Assembly: GCA_045837725.1 (NCBI GenBank)
Contig: JBEWZL010000236.1
Location: forward strand, 248,001 to 312,000
Direction of reading: 5' to 3'
Source of the DNA: Vermamoeba vermiformis
Taxonomy: Eukaryota; Tubulinea; Echinamoebida
Length of the DNA: 64,000 nucleotides
Within the stretch, counting starts at the first letter, position 1, and each line of letters opens with the position of its first letter. The notes beneath the pieces were generated by a model, which was not told where the DNA came from, ran no database searches, and was given only the letters and a program-made list of their open reading frames with translations. A program made the position numbers and the translations under genes. Positions 34,054 through 46,000 of the stretch are shown piece after piece.

Positions 34054-35701
34054 ATGGAGCAGTTGTTAGCTGAAGCTAAAGATGCTGGATTTCTAGAAGC
34101 CCTCGAAGAGCTGTTCAAGGACGGCGTTCTAAGCTTTGAAGAGTATCGACACAGAAAAGAGGCCCGGATGTCGAAGGTAAAAATTATCTGATGGTTCTAA
34201 TAAATAGTTTAATAATATCTAAATTGCAATTACGAATTTTCTACCTTAATATTCGATAGTAATGAAATAAATAATATTTTTTCCAGTAAATAGAATCTAA
34301 TTTTCTAACTTACGCTTGTACATTAGAAAAAACCAGATACTACAACTTTCAATACATTTGGAGGCAGTGCTAGTACCGTGGCGTTTGATGCTTCAAAATC
34401 AACAACGACGGATTTGGCAGCTTTTGATCTGCGCGCAGGTTCAACTCAAAGCACAACGGCTTCATTCGATGTCATTGCTAATTTTGATAAATTAACTATT
34501 GGAGGATCATCGACATTTCAACTCGGTACAAGTGCAACGACCCCCTGTGAGTCCAAAAAAAAAAAAGGATCGGATCCGATCTGACCCGCATTTTTTGCTA
34601 AGTGCCAAGTACTACATCCACATCTGGTTCGGAGACAGATGTTAATACGGCCATTCCAATGCCACTGCCAAGCAAACAAGCTGCTACCCAAGAGTACAAA
34701 ATTTGTTTGCTGGGTGACGCTGCAGTCGGCAAAACAACTTTCTTGCAAAGATTTCGCAGCGGAATATTTGGCGATGCTTATCAACGTATGCTATATATAC
34801 GAAAAATCAATGAATCTACTCACACGTCTCTTAGCTACGATAGGTTGTGAAGTACATCCGGTGACTTTTAACACGAATCAAGGACCAATCACAGTTCGAG
34901 TGTGGGACGTCGCTGGAGAAGAGAAATTTAGAGAATTACGCCAGGGATATTAGTAAGTCGCAGTGAGCCCCAATAGTATTATAATAATAGTATCAACGCA
35001 ACTGTGAAAAATATTGAGTGACACGTGTCATTTTTTTTTTCACGTGGCATTTGTCCCTGTTGAGTTATCTTGTAAAATTTGATATCAAATAGTGAATTAA
35101 TAAGATGTTTGTAGTATAAAAGCCGACGCGTTTATCATCATGTTCGATTTGACCAACAGATCGTCGTACAAAAATGTTCCGACTTGGTACAACGAGGCAG
35201 TTCGAGCAAGTAGTACTACTGCACCAATGGTCCTCGTGGGAAACAAATGTGATTGTAAAGACAGAAGGATTAAGCCGAAAATGATTATGTTTCATAGAAG
35301 AAAGGTACCTCGTTCATGGGATCTAGATCCGTCGTAAATTTTCATATTATTACATTATATTATATTATTTCTATATTAACCTTAGTCTTCATTTTCACAG
35401 AATATTCAGTACTATGAGCTGTCGGCCAGAGCTAACTACAACATCGAAAAACCGTTCTTGTATTTATTCAGAAAATTAAGAAAGTAAGTGTCATTCTTTT
35501 GAAAATGAATTATAGTTATTTAAATAGGCCTATTAATTATTAACTAAAAGTGCTAGTGACGTCAATTTGAGTTTTGTTGAGTCACCAGTGCTGCAACCGC
35601 CTTCTGTGCCGAACTCCATGCAAATGATGCAACAATACGAACACGAATTACTAACGAGCGTGACAGTTCCTCTGGAGGAGGATGATGACGATGAATTTTA
35701 A
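34054..35701 (+). CDS. Ran-like GTPase with N-terminal extension and switch II Q-to-E change
   Basis: Exons from ATG 34054 to TAA 35701. The GTPase core is Ran by order and sequence: P-loop [14 protein letters not shown], switch [41 protein letters not shown] and [12 protein letters not shown], ending in the Ran-type acidic tail EEDDDDEF. Switch II reads [18 protein letters not shown], where Ran has the catalytic Gln (DTAGQE). Glu at this position should impair GTP hydrolysis (inference). An extension of roughly 130 residues precedes it: a helical exon ([20 protein letters not shown]) and a Ser/Thr-rich exon with FNTFGG- and STFQLG-like FG spots. It is more likely a divergent paralog than the housekeeping Ran. 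An intron carries TGACACGTGTCA at 35019. Confidence 0.85.
35019..35030. promoter_or_regulatory. Intronic TGACACGTGTCA
   Basis: Perfect copy in an intron of the Ran-like gene, followed by CACGTGGCA. Confidence 0.7.
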
Positions 35702-35924
35702 TAAAACTTCATAGTTCAGTGAAAATGTAACCAGATCCGTGCACGATTTTGCAATTAGATCCGTTAGTTTTCTCATGATGTGAAGTAACGGAGTTTTGCG
35801 TCGCGTGTTGAGGGGTGGAAGATCAATTATATTATATCATATTATGTATTGTTATATAAAAGTGCAAATCTCACTTCGTGTAAGGTTCGGAGAAATTTCG
35901 ATCCAAGATCTGTTTTTTATGTAC
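35702..35924. other. Convergent 3' spacer
   Basis: Short AT-rich spacer between the Ran-like gene and COQ7, containing both 3' ends. Nothing else seen. Confidence 0.6.
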
Positions 35925-37238
35925 TTATATTCGTTTGGCAATTTTAACGGCAGTCGCACTTCCCACCGCAACAATTTTGAACCACAATCTGCCTATACTA
36001 TTCAAATCGTCTATTAACAACTTCGTGTTTGATAACGGATCCGTCGTTCGTGAAAAATAATGCTTTTCTGCGTCTTTTTGATGTAAAATTTCTTCCTCGC
36101 AACAGTGTTCAAGTAACCTTAATATAATACGTCAGTATTGTGCCGAGCTTGTCGTGCAGATCCGATCGAGATCCACATCCAAAATTAGTTTCGCTACTGA
36201 GTTACGAAATAATGGAGCAATGGCCTTATTAAATATAAAGGGTCTTATTATAACATACCGTGTTAATTCTGGGAATGTTTTCGATGCGCGTAACGGTACA
36301 ATTTGCTCCATGTAATGTTTCTCGACAAAAATTTCGACTGCATTAATGGTAACGAATAACGCCCTATAATTTTGATAAATATAAGTATGTGGATATATAT
36401 AAATATTATCTATCGTCGTCTAGGTGGTACCTGGGTCCGAAAAAAAGTGTCGGAAATAAACCGAGCAAAAATCCAGCGAGTTTCCAAGGGCCTAATAATT
36501 TGCTTCGATGTTCTTTCGGCACTATTTCATTCATATAATCCAAGTGCTATATAATAACAAGAACGAGTCAATCGTGTTTCAATTTCTTTGCCGGATGTGG
36601 CTTAAAAAATTGACTTTGTTGCTTACCAATTGTTCAGCCTTCTCGTGCGTTAATATTAATTGAATAGCAGTATTCCATGATTTACTAGATAAAGCAAATC
36701 GTTCTAGAGATTTGAATCCTTTCACTTTCGCTTGCAATTCAGCTCCTTTCTTCGCACCTTTGTAAATCCACACCGCTCCGGTTTCCCCTGCATGGTCTAC
36801 AATTGACTGTTAAAACAATGCCATACATATTTAGTATTTTTATATGTGCCTGATCTTAGTTCGGCCCAAAGTGAAGGAGAAAAATTTACGGATTCGCTTT
36901 GGATGCGCTGTTTTGCTCGATCATTGAATTGATATGTCGTTTGATGGCGTGAAGTCGACTAATAGAGTATTTTGTTAATATTATATAACATATTCCAATT
37001 GATTTAGTACGGACTTAGACAGTCACGCGAGGTCAAAGGAGATCGCACGCAATTTATTTTTGAAAGTTAATTAAAAAATTTGCATTTGTTAAATTACGTC
37101 TACTATAGTAATATAAAACAGTTTTCAAGCACTTACGTAATTTTTAAAATTGACTGGAATATTTTGACATTTCTTAGTTAAAACTCTTCTGTTAGAAGTA
37201 GACGTGCAGTACCGAGACAAGGACCGCGATAATAACAT
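35925..37238 (-). CDS. COQ7: COQ7, 5-demethoxyubiquinone hydroxylase
   Basis: Six or so exons, ATG 37238, stop 35925. The N-terminus MLLSRSLSRYCTSTSNRR is basic, Ser-rich and without acidic residues, a typical mitochondrial presequence. The di-iron hydroxylase follows: SIVDHAGETGAVWIYKGA, the LTHEKAEQLH helix with E-x-x-H, a membrane-dipping GFLLGLFPTLFFGP, VEIFVEKHYMEQIVP, and EHCCEEEILHQKDAEKHY with the last E-x-x-H. COQ7 catalyses the penultimate step of ubiquinone synthesis on the matrix side of the inner membrane. The ligand order and the presequence agree. The C-terminus ends FKIVAVGSATAVKIAKRI. Confidence 0.88.
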
Positions 37239-37421
37239 GCTGCTTTGTATTTACAATGTGAATAATAAATAAATTTAATAGACCTGTTGTGCCTGTTTGG
37301 CCGCTTTTCAAAGTCTAGAATTTTTTTTAAATCGAAGTTTGAAGCCTCCGAATTATAAATCGCTTGTATTGTGGGACAATAAATATGAGAAAAAATGTAA
37401 CAAGCACGTTTACATGGTACA

Positions 37422-39110
37422 CTAGGATATGATCGATGCTCGAAACAGGTACGGCATGGAGTCCAAAAGCTGATCTTCATTGTACACGATTCCATTGCCA
37501 GTAAAAATAGTTACAGTTTGCAGCGTGGTTAAGGCAGTTAAATGACATCCGGTGAAAGATGGCGAAGCTAAATCAATGTGCAGCGTCGTTAGATTCATGA
37601 ACGTTGTAAATGTCAATAATCTGTCGTCGTTATCAATGTACGGCAGCATTAGATTTTCCATATTAGTTAATGCGGCTAAATCGATCCAAAATTGCTCGTT
37701 ATCTCCTGCTATCTCCATGGAGGAATTTTCAATATGCAATTGCCTTAATCTTGTCAGATCCGATAAGAAGCGTTCTTTGTAGTATACGGGGAATAATGTT
37801 AATGCCTCTAAATTCGTCAATGCTTTAATTGTTTTTAAGGCTTTGTTCGTGCTCAGGCCAAATGTGATTTGTAAGTGCGTTAATTGTGACAGTTTGGCTA
37901 GATCTGGCATGTTCTCGATTTCAATATAACCCCCGCGCTTTTTGTCAATAACCAAGTCTTTCAAATGCACCAAATTTTCAACTTCTTTATAGCTTCCGTT
38001 ATAGTCCTCTCCTCTGTCAATGTACAACTTCGTCAGATTTGAAAAAATTGCTAAATGTTGGCTTCGATTGATAGAATGCAGTATGAGAGAATTCAAGTCG
38101 GTTAAATTGCTTAGATATTTCAGGTCTATTTCTGGGCCTTGTTGTCCTATTTTTAACTGTCGAAGTTGTGTCAGATCTCCTAACAAACATAATTGCGTTG
38201 GATCTATTTGAGAGGGTCCGTCGATGATTTGAAGATATCGTAATCTTTTTAAACTCGTCAATGATTCAATATTGCTTGTTGACCAGGCCTTGCAAGGACA
38301 AGTTAGCGTTAGTTTTGTCAGCCAGACGTTATTTTCAAAGACCGGCAAAAACTTGCAACCAACCGAACAACACTCTAACGATGTTAAATATCTAAGCTGT
38401 AGTGTATTTTCGCTACTGAAGTTGTTGTATTCAAATATTTTTAAATTCGTCAATTGCTTCCAGATCTCGCTGCCAGATTCGATGTTGCCTTGAAAGCTCA
38501 TTCGTAACGCAGTCAATCTTTCAGGTCTTTGTACTAGCGCAAATGGCCATGTATTTATCGTCTCAAAATTGAATGAAAAATCTACGCTGCGTAAATTTGG
38601 CAGGTTCTGCAAGATCGAAGTGAACGAACTTTGGTGACAAGCCCATTTTGTTAACTTTGGAAACGCTTTCCATAGCTGGGGTGGAAAGCCATCTTTATTG
38701 AACGTCATCTTCTGCCTAAAACGCTGGTGTACATATCGCCAGTCTTCCATGTTGGTTAATGTTGAAAGCTGCATCCATTGATCTTCCGTTGGTGCCGGAG
38801 ATCGGTTTAAAATGAGTCCATAATATCCGACATGGTTTAATTTCTTTAGATTTGTTAGCTTTGGCAACTGAAGAATCAGATCTAGATCGCTATACTTGGC
38901 TTTGCAAATACTGAGCTCGATCGGCCACGAATATTTTGATAATCGTTCAAAAATTATTGGAATATCTTCCGATTTTGTAAAATATAATTTAAATTCGTTG
39001 TATTTGATTGTATTGAACCATTTCGTGTTTGCGAGCCTCATCTGTCGTTTTGTCTTGTTGCCCATGAAGCTGACGATTAATAGCCATAAATCTTGAGGAA
39101 GATTATCCAT
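37422..39110 (-). CDS. Intronless F-box/leucine-rich repeat protein
   Basis: A single uninterrupted frame; the start MDNLPQDLWLLIVSFMG at 39110 (an in-frame upstream extension to 39206 looks like UTR). 562 residues. The first 45 residues form an F-box (LPQDLWLLIVSFM, RLANTKWFNTI). The rest is about 20 irregular LRRs of the type LTxLxxLxxLxL, for example LTNLKKLNHVGYYGLIL, LTALRMSFQGNIESG and LSQLTHLQITFGLS. It probably recruits substrates to an SCF ubiquitin ligase (family knowledge). It has no introns, while nearly every neighbour has several; it could be an old retrocopy. A related but intron-bearing gene lies at 57216. Confidence 0.85.
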   Translation of the reverse strand: MDNLPQDLWLLIVSFMGNKTKRQMRLANTKWFNTIKYNEFKLYFTKSEDIPIIFERLSKYSWPIELSICKAKYSDLDLILQLPKLTNLKKLNHVGYYGLILNRSPAPTEDQWMQLSTLTNMEDWRYVHQRFRQKMTFNKDGFPPQLWKAFPKLTKWACHQSSFTSILQNLPNLRSVDFSFNFETINTWPFALVQRPERLTALRMSFQGNIESGSEIWKQLTNLKIFEYNNFSSENTLQLRYLTSLECCSVGCKFLPVFENNVWLTKLTLTCPCKAWSTSNIESLTSLKRLRYLQIIDGPSQIDPTQLCLLGDLTQLRQLKIGQQGPEIDLKYLSNLTDLNSLILHSINRSQHLAIFSNLTKLYIDRGEDYNGSYKEVENLVHLKDLVIDKKRGGYIEIENMPDLAKLSQLTHLQITFGLSTNKALKTIKALTNLEALTLFPVYYKERFLSDLTRLRQLHIENSSMEIAGDNEQFWIDLAALTNMENLMLPYIDNDDRLLTFTTFMNLTTLHIDLASPSFTGCHLTALTTLQTVTIFTGNGIVYNEDQLLDSMPYLFRASIIS

Positions 39111-39681
39111 TATTATACTATAAGTAGCCGTTGTTGTGTAAAAGCAGGGTGGAATGAAAAAAGAAAAAAATCGAATCTTTTTAGAGCCCAGACCGCATTG
39201 CAACACTATTGAATATTCAAGGCAATTATTTAATATTATGGATATTATATGGCATGATTTATCCGGGTATTCGTCACCTTGAACAACAAAACAAAACGCA
39301 GATTAGCCTTGCAAGCACCAAGTTGTTCTGCATAATCAAATAATCGCTTTTCAGAAAATTATTTAGTACCATATGTGACAAAATTTAAGATATTACCGAC
39401 ATTATTGAGCGAGTATCATAATAGCGATCGGATCTTAGCACTTATTGCCTTACATGGACGACAGTAATACAAAATTAATAAGTAGCATTTATTCTCGATT
39501 TCAGTTATAGGAATTATTTTTTTTTTATTAAATTTTTTTTTTTTTTTTTTTTTTTTATTTTTTTTTTTTGTCCTCCCTTTTTTTCTTCCGGGGGGGGAGG
39601 GATTTTTTTTTTTTTTTTTAAAAAAAAAAAAATAAAGTCTATAATATAACTAATTTGTATTTTTTTAAGTACAGATCTGCT
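39111..39681. other. Intergenic with long poly-T/poly-A tract
   Basis: Between 39520 and 39640 there are long T runs broken by a short G run and then a run of A. No gene is visible. It could be a real low-complexity promoter/terminator element or an assembly weak spot. Confidence 0.6.
39520..39635. repeat. Homopolymer T/G/A tract
   Basis: Long uninterrupted T runs, a G9-like run and an A run within about 115 bp. Confidence 0.8.
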
Positions 39682-40288
39682 TCAGTAAGTACGGTACGGA
39701 GCGTATCGCCTGCATCCACAACGAGCAACTAATACTAGAACACCTCCGATCAAGGCTATAAAGCCAATTATAAGTCCGGTGATTAATCCACGCGGTGCTT
39801 TCTGATGAATGGTGCAACCGTGAATCCCCGAGCACATCCAGCAATAAGAGTAAGTCACGCAGTCTTCTACTTCTATTACAGGGTTGCCACTGATATCTCT
39901 AGAAACGCAAGAACTGAAATATAAACGAAACGTTAATACTTTGAAAGAACCAGATCCGATCGGCAATTTGAGGACTAAGTACTTACGCTACACCATCACA
40001 AATTAAATAGCCACAAGTGCATGCACCTTCTGACAAACAAGTACTGTTCGAGTTACTAAACTGAGAGCATGAGTCGTTGTTGGTAACAGCGCTCGGATCG
40101 GCAACCACGTGCTCAGGCACAATAATAGAACTACCAACGATAGCACTTCTAACTTCAACATGCTTACAGTATTGTTTAGTATTATACCCGTATTGATACA
40201 CAAGTGAGTTAAAGACTTGAGTGTCAAACGGACCAAGAAGTTCACAGGTGGACGGGACGCAGTCACATTGTGACTGGACAAGAGTCAC
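39682..40288 (-). CDS. Cys-rich type I membrane protein, 5' end unresolved
   Basis: Two firm exons: 39983-40288, a Cys-rich ectodomain part (SQCDCVPSTCELLGPFDT, NSTCLSEGACTCGYLICDG), and 39682 to about 39915 with CVTYSYCWMCSGIHGCTI followed by a clear transmembrane helix LITGLIIGFIALIGGVLVLV and a short basic Tyr-containing tail (CGCRRYAPYRTY). I did not find the first exon: the stretch at 40300-40590 has a hydrophobic frame with several Cys but no ATG that joins in frame. Probably secreted through the ER and anchored in the plasma membrane; function unknown. Confidence 0.6.
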
Positions 40289-40592
40289 TTAACATATACT
40301 AGTATGAGCCCTTCGTCCACTTAGTTTACCTAATCAGTAACGTAGAACTTTTAGCTAGATCTCACGGTTGTTGAACACTAGTTCAAAAAGGTAGTAAAAT
40401 CGGTCGGTACGCCGGAATAGGAATTGCTACAACAATTGCCCTGGGTGATAATATGAGGAAAGCGGTGTCTTGATGTTGAAAAGGCGGGTATGAAAATAAA
40501 CCACCTTTTTGAAATTCTTGTACTATTCGCAGAACCACAAACTATTATGCACACACCGCACCACTTCAATAACAGTGTAAGCGTAGACAACG

Positions 40593-42504
40593 ATGAGTCT
40601 AAATCATTGGTCCTTTGGCAATCAACCGGCGCTAACCTTGCTCGAGCTTGACATGATGAAGTTCAGCGGAGCTGTTAGAGAAAAGAATAGATGGTGGGAA
40701 AAAATAGAAGACCAAAATATTAGGAGGAAATGGAAGGCCGAGGCAAAGCAGCAAGGTTCGATTCGAGTTCTGAATTTCAATTATTTATCGAAATTATTAT
40801 TAAAAATCTCTATAATTTAATTTCTTGATTCCACAAGGCCTTCCTGCAGAAGCGATCTCCTATATATTTAAAGAATTACGGAATTATTATTTGATCCAAC
40901 AAGAAGGCAAGATCGGAGCAGCTGCGGTGGATGGCACTTACAAAGCAGATGACTTGATTCCAACTTCGTTAAAGCAACAGTTTTTAGAACAAGTAGCAGC
41001 GCTTGAGGCCGATCCTTTCTCTGAGAAGATGTGGCACCCAGATTCGAACGAGCAAGTGCTCGATCTAGTTCACCCGTCAATGCATTGCTTTGTGGCTGAT
41101 AAATCGCGCATATATACTTCAAGAGACGTTGATTATATGCCGTGGTTCGATTTTTGTTCAGGCGACAATGCTCAAATTTTGTCATCGGCGGAATACACTG
41201 CGTAGGTGCCAGCGAAATTTATTTTATGAGTAAAACTAACGTACATTAATATTTTTATATAGAAAGTGGAACAATGGAGTCAAGGATCACGATACAAGTG
41301 CAAAGTATCAATGGCTGCCATCAGAATTTAATGTCGACTTGGACGGCAACGTTTCTATAAATAGCTACATCAATAACTTGCACCCAATCAAGTACAAATC
41401 ACTCTACTCGAGCATCAGTCAAATTTTTGCCCAGTTTATTCCGTTGTTCTAGCAACGTTCTAACGGATCTGCAAAATCCTCGGAGCCGGCTCCGAATGAG
41501 TCGTATCAAAGGCGAGATTGTTTACCCAAATGGAAGTCCCTGCCCGCCAGAAAATCCACTTTATCCCTACGATGACGAGCCGGAGCATATTTTTCAGCGG
41601 AGGTTCGAGCGACATCTGCCACTACCAACAAAAGTACCAAAATGGCGAGGCAAGTCACTAACAATTGAAGTTTGTTATACTAGTACGTTAAATTCGTGGA
41701 ATTCTTAAGCTATTTTTTACAGATCTGGATTTCCCGCTTGAATACGAATTGATAGGAAAATCGCTACAAGTTATCGTCAAAATGGCGAATATAATATTGA
41801 CGCCCGAGAAACCAACGTACAATGGAGGTAGTTGGCACGTTGAAGGCATGAAAAATGAGCGAATAGTAGCGACGGGAATATACTACTACGACAGCGAGAA
41901 TATCTCCGAATCGAGATTGAGCTTCAGAACGGCGATTAGTGCCCCGCGCTACGAGCAAGACGATAGGAAAGGAGTTAGAACCATTTATGGACTTCCTGCA
42001 GAAGGCAAGCTGAATCAAGTCGTGGGCTCCGTTCTCACATCCAAAGACAGGTAAGAACGCATCCGCGATACAAAAATACCCGCTGAAATTACAAGAAAAT
42101 TAAATAGTTATTAATCGTGCGCTTACTTAGGTGCCTAGCGTTTCCTAATACGTACCAGCATCAAGTGCAGCCGTTCGAACTGATAGATAAGACGAAGCCA
42201 GGCTACAGAAAGATCCTAGTGTTCTTTTTAGTGGATCCTGCCAGCCCAAATTTTATCGACGGCACGCGTCCCACCACAACAAACAGAGTGGTATAGGTAC
42301 CTGTTATACACCATACGTCGCGGTACCTATTTAGAGCTACTGCCCGATGAGATCTTTGCGAACATCCTACAGTACGTGGATGGGCCAATGAGCCGAGAAG
42401 AGATGGCAACGCATCTGACAGAACTCATGAAAGAGCGATCTAGATTCGTGAAACACAATTCCGATGTAGTATTTGAAAGGTTTTATACCCTATGCGAGCA
42501 TTAG
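40593..42504 (+). CDS. DUF4246 family protein
   Basis: Exons from ATG 40593 (MSLNHWSFGNQPALTLLE) to TAG 42504. The family core is clear: LQVIVKMANIILTPEKPTYN, GGSWHVEGMKNERIVATGIY, YYDSENISESRLSFRTAI and RKILVFFLVDPASPNFIDG. This is the DUF4246 group, known mostly from fungi and some protists; its GGSWHVEG centre and jelly-roll-like strands suggest an iron/2-oxoglutarate oxygenase-like fold, but that is inference. The last exon (LLPDEIFANILQYVDG) is acidic and helical. The start is within a few hundred bases of the divergent Cys-rich membrane gene. Confidence 0.75.
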
Positions 42505-42665
42505 CACGATTCTTCGTTGCAGTGCGATGAAAAAGCGTTGATGAGACTAGATTGGAATATTTGAATGCTTATAAAATTAAATATTGTAATAAAATACTAC
42601 GTAGGCAAAGGTGAAAACTAGGATGCTAGTAGAGGGCTTAACTTAAAAGAGATCAAAAATTAAAT

Positions 42666-42866
42666 TTAATAATTAAAATAGATGCGCTCCAACATCAGGA
42701 CAACGTTCGAGGCTAAGTGAATTCTTATCGGACTATAAATAAAATATTTACGTACTTGATTAAGGGACCCAAAGGTGTTACTGCCCAGTTCAATTTTTCT
42801 AACGGCTAAATCTGAGATCTCCTCTCGTGCACCAAAAACAATAAGATACTCGCTTGTGTCGTACAT
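42666..42866 (-). CDS. Small hypothetical protein
   Basis: Start MYDTSEYLIVFGAREEISDL at 42866. The unspliced frame gives 66 residues. A donor after FGSLNQ followed by acceptors 23 or 43 bases on gives alternatives ending differently; I cannot tell which is used. No family recognised. It is divergent from the RhoGEF gene, about 200 bp away, which mildly supports a real gene with a shared promoter. Confidence 0.35.
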   Translation of the reverse strand: MYDTSEYLIVFGAREEISDLAVRKIELGSNTFGSLNQVRKYFIYSPIRIHLASNVVLMLERIYFNY

Positions 42867-43068
42867 AATTCAATAATAGATAAATAACAAAGATGTTTGG
42901 GCAAAGCAAGCTTGATATTTTTTAGCGAGATTAGCGGAGATTTTTTCGAGCTTGTTTTAGCTACCAAAAAATCCTTTCAAACTCGTTTTAAAGTATAGCA
43001 CTACAATAGGTCGCTATTTGTATATTCAATTATTGCTATAATAGCCTAGATTTGAATATCAGAAGTAA

Positions 43069-46000
43069 ATGGCGGACCAGAGTGCCGAAGCGGCCGCATC
43101 TAAAAAAGATCTTAACAGAAACGTAGGTTATAATTTTAATAATATTACTAACGAGTCACTTTCATATAATAGGATGCTATTCTCGATTGGGTTAATTCTA
43201 GACTGAAGGCGAGAGAGTTATCCATTGACACACTTTCAGATTTAAGAGATGGCGTTAAATTACTCCACCTTTTAGAAATTCTGTCCAGTGATGCCGTTGG
43301 AAAATTCTATCAACAGCCTAAAACTGAAGTATTTATGGTGGAAAATTGCAGCATCGCGTTGAACTTCTGTAAACAAAAAGGGATTAACAAAATTCGTGTT
43401 GGAGCGCAAGGTAATTTTATATTGACCATTATTTATTGCGTATATATTACCGATAATAATATGCCATCGATTATTTGCATTGGAAATAATCCTTGATCCC
43501 AATTTTAAATTTCTCTTTACAGAGATCGTTGACAACAAAAAGAACGCAATTTCTAGCGTCTTATGGAACGTTATGCAATTCTACCGTGATACTGCAGTAA
43601 GTACTATTGATTGAATCACAAGATTCGCTAGAAACAATAATTGTATTATTATTGGCTTCGGATGCGCAACATAATTTCGAGTTTTCATCAACCGAAAAAA
43701 TTAATAATATTATTATTAAGGCCGATTACGACTTAAAAAGACTCGAAGCCGAAGAGCCTGTCACGCCACGTGGCCAATCGGACCATAAACTCGAAGCACA
43801 TCCGCCGCAAACAGAAGTTAATGCAGAGACTTCTGAAAAACGTAATTCTACCGAGTTACCGACCGTTCCTAAACTTCAGTTAGATACCTCTGGCGATGGT
43901 ACAAAAGAAGAAAGGCGACCACGCAGATCTTCCTCGAAGAACGCAGATGGCGCGGATGGAGCCAAGTCACCGCGCGATAAGCAGAAACGAGAAAAGAGAC
44001 ATAAGGACAAGAGCTCTAAGACACCTAGAGACCGCAGACCTTCAGAATCTGAAGAGAACGTGAAGTCTACATCGGTGCCCAGCGTTGAGTTGAGTGCTAC
44101 CAAATCGGGCAATAATAACAGTTTGGAGCCACCTAAGGCTGACAACGGCTCAACGACACCGGAGATGACACCGAGAACAGCGGAAGAGTACTCGTTATTA
44201 ACACAGATTTACTCGGCAGTTGCACCAAGTAAGGCCTCAATGATGGGCAACAAACGCGCGACCATCGCGACAAGTTCGCCTGAAAAAACAAACTCGAAGA
44301 GTGATTTGAGAGCTGAGCACGCTAGCAGCACATCAGCTGGCCACTCTGAGAAGAATTTGACCGAATCAGGACCTCAATCTATATTACGTAAGTAGCATAT
44401 TAGCTCGAAAGTTTGGTGTTCGCACGGGATAGATCTGACCGGATCTAATTATGATTCATTTAGCTTCACCACGAGGACCTAAGCCCGCTATTCCTCCTCG
44501 TCCTCAAAGCCTTCACCGCGAGAATTCAGTTCCTGTTCGCCCGCCAAGACCAGATAAAGAAGCTGGCGCCGCCAAGACACAGCCCGAACCACCTCCAAAA
44601 GTTATCAAGCGCGTTGGTTCACAGCCCGAATTGAATTCGCCTTCGAGCCAAGCTGGTGGCATGGAGTCATCGGATTCATCTTCAGTTCCTCAAACAGCAA
44701 GGTAAAAATTCAAATTTTTATTTCCAAAAAAGGCAAGTCTAATGTTTTGGCTTAGATTGCACCGTGAACCATCAAAAGTTAAAATTCCCAAGATCTTCCA
44801 ACAAGCTGAAAATCTTGTCGATGAGAACGCCAAATTAAGAAAAGAAGTTGAACGATTGAGGATCCAAAACGAACAGTTGTTACGCGAACTCGAATTACGC
44901 GAACCTACTTCAGCACGTGATCGATCGGACAGCGAGAGCAACAGCAGCAATAACGCAGTGCCGTCTGGTGCTTCGAGCGACAAATTGGACACTAATCGTG
45001 CTCATCATGGCAGCGGCGACCGTAGCAGCGTGACAGTAAGTCAAACTCAAAAAATTAATTAACCAATGAATAGACACCAAATCACGTGACTTTTAATACT
45101 AATTTATTCCATTATTTTAGTTCCGTTCAATTGTCAGCTTGGTGAATCCATTCGCTGGCTTGAAAAAGAAGAAAGAATTGACGCCCAACGAGCAAGCAGA
45201 AGAAATTGCACGATTGAACGAGCTCGTCAAAACCAAGGACAAGGAGATTGCACGATTGACGAAGGAGCTGGAGGGCTTTAAGAAAGAGCACAACAAGAAC
45301 TCGCGAAGGTCCTTGAGCGGCAACGCCCCCGTGTTGAGTGAATTGAAAGAAGAAAAAGGGTACGTCTTCCAAGCGTCTTTAGGCACGTGCAAATTGATCT
45401 CTAACAACCCGTTCATGAATAGAAAGAACAAGTTGTCTTTGCGCAAGATTTTCACGGGTGGATCACGTGACAAGAAGCGTGATGGCCCCGCGACACTGAG
45501 CGAAGAGTTTATTATGGAAGAAGAAGAGTATTTGACTGCTTTGACCGTCATTCAAGCCTTTATACGACGCCGTAATGCCATGGAAAAGAAGAGCTCGCTT
45601 TGTACGTCTAGATCTCACACAAAAAAAAACTATACGAGCGTTGTTCTAACTTGATGTTTTGCAGCCAATTCACGTCCCAAGCGCGAAGATTTGTACGATG
45701 TCTCAGCGGTGACTACCATCCAAGCCGCGATCAGAAGATACCGCGCCATGGGCTTCTTGCAGAAACTTTGTACGTAGCGGTCTAGACCGACACAAAATCA
45801 CGTGGTATGACACGTGACTAACGAGTTTTGTGTGTGTAGTGTACTACAAGAAGAGACACAGACGAGTCACCAAGGTCCAATCACAAATCAAGATGCACAT
45901 GGCACGCAACAACTTCAGAAAGTTGCAGCGACGAAAGTACATTGCCGCTGAAATCACTAACACTGAAAGAACTTACGTCGAGGGCCTGCGCAGCGTCGTT

